A stretch of 25,293 nt of DNA from Bacillota bacterium (lineage in GTDB: Bacteria; Bacillota; Clostridia; Christensenellales; Aristaeellaceae): contig JAEWXD010000021.1 of assembly GCA_023396045.1 (NCBI GenBank), positions 1-25,293 of the forward strand. Reading direction: 5' to 3'. Within the stretch, counting starts at the first letter, position 1; every line of letters starts with the position of its first letter. The position numbers and the translations under genes were made by a program. Positions 24,224 to 25,293 of the stretch are shown here, one piece after another. A model generated the notes under the pieces. That model was not told the DNA's origin. It saw only the letters and a program-made list of their open reading frames with translations, and ran no database searches.

Positions 24224-25293
24224 TTATTCTCCTTTACTATTTACAAATGCAACTATATCTTGCAAAACTGCTGTTTCTACTGTATTTGTGCCTGCCTTAA
24301 CAAAATTCTTTAAGCCGGCATATAGTTTAAATTGTACATCTTTCTTATTTTTTAACAGTGTGCTCCACATTTGAATACCTTGTTGCGGAATTGGTTCTGT
24401 ATCTTTATCGCCTTGTAAAATGAGCAATGGAAAAACAGCACTTGCATAAAATTCTGCAGGTTTTAACTGTGCAGTATGCCAGAAATACATAGCTGTTTTA
24501 TCAAACAATTTCATATTGGCTATTTCTTCTTGTTTAGCAGTATAGAGTTTATCTACCAATTCTAAATCCTGCAAATGATTTTGAATACTGGCAAACAGCT
24601 CTTCATTTTGCAGAGTAGAAAACTCTTTTACCAAAGCGCGCTTACGTAATTCTAAAACACTCAAAGGGCTTGATGATAACATGATTACTCCAGATGGAAC
24701 TAAACCTGTTTGTTGCAATGCAGAAGGCAGTAAATATCCACCATTACCATAAACTACATAATACAAGCGATTTTTATCTATACCATTTTGGCTTAATATA
24801 GTTTCTGTTGCAGCAATGATATCTTCTACACTATCTTCTTGTGGGGTAAATGCATCCCCCACGGCTTTTACTTGTTCTGCATATTGCAATTCGCGTTTAT
24901 CAAAACGAATACTGGCAACACCATATTTTGCCAAATACTCTGCAATATTTTCAAACAAAGGAGTTTGGTCTATGCTTTGATTTTGATTTTGTGCACCATA
25001 GCCACCTACAAACACAACCGCCAGAGCCGGTTTCTCTGTTTGTGGTAAAACAAGGCTTGCATTTAATTGCCAGGGGGAAGCACCTATTTTCACTTCTTTA
25101 GTAGTAAAAGTAAATTCTTCGTTTTGGGGTGGAGTTTGAGAAGTACTAACAGGGATAGCGGTTTCATCTTTATCTACCATAACAAAAAGCAAACCATGAA
25201 TTTTAATATAACCATCATTCTTTTCTTTGCCACGGTATGCCGAACCCATGGTGAGCATCATCAATTCTGTTTTATGTTCAAAATGCAACTCTA
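24224..25293 (-). CDS. Alpha/beta-hydrolase-fold protein with degenerate active site, 5' end beyond window
   Basis: At least 355 codons are open to the right edge, and the nearest in-window start is a TTG with no clear Shine-Dalgarno sequence, so the N-terminus is probably missing. A short beta-rich segment comes first, then an alpha/beta-hydrolase fold (ALAVVFVGGYGAQ; GVASIRFDKR). At the nucleophile elbow, where relatives show GHSxGGYLxP, this protein has VYGNGGYLLP, so the Ser appears as Gly. At the catalytic His position (usually GLNHLF) it has GLKNFV. The acid-bearing loop LQGDKDTEP is kept. It may be a non-catalytic relative of acyl-CoA thioester/peptidase-like hydrolases. Immediately upstream of hslV and co-transcribed. 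Confidence 0.75.
   Translation of the reverse strand, partial: ELHFEHKTELMMLTMGSAYRGKEKNDGYIKIHGLLFVMVDKDETAIPVSTSQTPPQNEEFTFTTKEVKIGASPWQLNASLVLPQTEKPALAVVFVGGYGAQNQNQSIDQTPLFENIAEYLAKYGVASIRFDKRELQYAEQVKAVGDAFTPQEDSVEDIIAATETILSQNGIDKNRLYYVVYGNGGYLLPSALQQTGLVPSGVIMLSSSPLSVLELRKRALVKEFSTLQNEELFASIQNHLQDLELVDKLYTAKQEEIANMKLFDKTAMYFWHTAQLKPAEFYASAVFPLLILQGDKDTEPIPQQGIQMWSTLLKNKKDVQFKLYAGLKNFVKAGTNTVETAVLQDIVAFVNSKGE

Noticed and set aside
1..25293. CRISPR arrays, tRNA or rRNA genes, insertion sequences, prophage or attachment sites
   Set aside because: No regularly spaced repeats, cloverleaf sequences, transposase or integrase motifs, or long direct repeats were seen on either strand by eye; coding is continuous.

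Overview
The window is about 25 kb of low-GC bacterial chromosome. It is densely packed and almost entirely coded on the minus strand, so genes are read here from high to low coordinates. Gene content points to a Bacillota lineage: an L7Ae-type K-turn protein ahead of rpsL, HslVU with an N-terminal Thr, a DivIB-like FtsQ and a meso-DAP-type MurE. UDP-L-FucNAc and WbpD/WbpE-like sugar genes would suit an enveloped diderm such as a member of the Negativicutes. That placement is an inference; no rRNA or other decisive marker is present.

Region 1 (25293-20000) is an operon of an alpha/beta-hydrolase-fold protein that lacks its catalytic residues (cut by the window edge), hslV, hslU, a secreted Ig-like protein and a metallophosphatase, ending in a rho-independent terminator. 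Region 2 (19970-10903) is a strikingly reduced division and cell-wall (dcw) cluster: mraZ-ftsL-murE-mraY-murD-ftsQ-ftsA-ftsZ. rsmH, ftsI, murF, ftsW, murG, murC and murB are all absent from their usual places. Upstream of mraZ lie a strong promoter, two TGGGT repeats at 10-bp spacing that match the known MraZ operator, and a 30-bp palindrome whose centre matches the Gram-positive LexA (DinR) box. A second promoter probably lies between ftsQ and ftsA, and a terminator hairpin overlaps the ftsZ stop codon.

Region 3 (10892-4383) is a six-gene, translationally coupled nucleotide-sugar operon: an asparagine-synthase-like protein without the glutaminase Cys, a WbpD-like acetyltransferase with a zinc-ribbon tail, a WbpE-like aminotransferase, and CapE/CapF/CapG (FnlA/B/C), which make UDP-N-acetyl-L-fucosamine. 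No glycosyltransferase, flippase or polymerase accompanies it. Region 4 (4370-3830) is a single plus-strand gene for a small P-loop ATPase with its own promoter and terminator.

Region 5 (3717-1) is the str operon: L7Ae-type protein, rpsL, rpsG, fusA and the first codons of tuf, driven by a near-consensus promoter and not attached to rpoBC. Its S12 carries Arg at position 88, a classic streptomycin-resistance substitution. Most genes in the window have clear Shine-Dalgarno sequences, and these were used to correct several starts (ftsZ, ftsA, murD, capG, the asparagine-synthase-like gene and the L7Ae gene).
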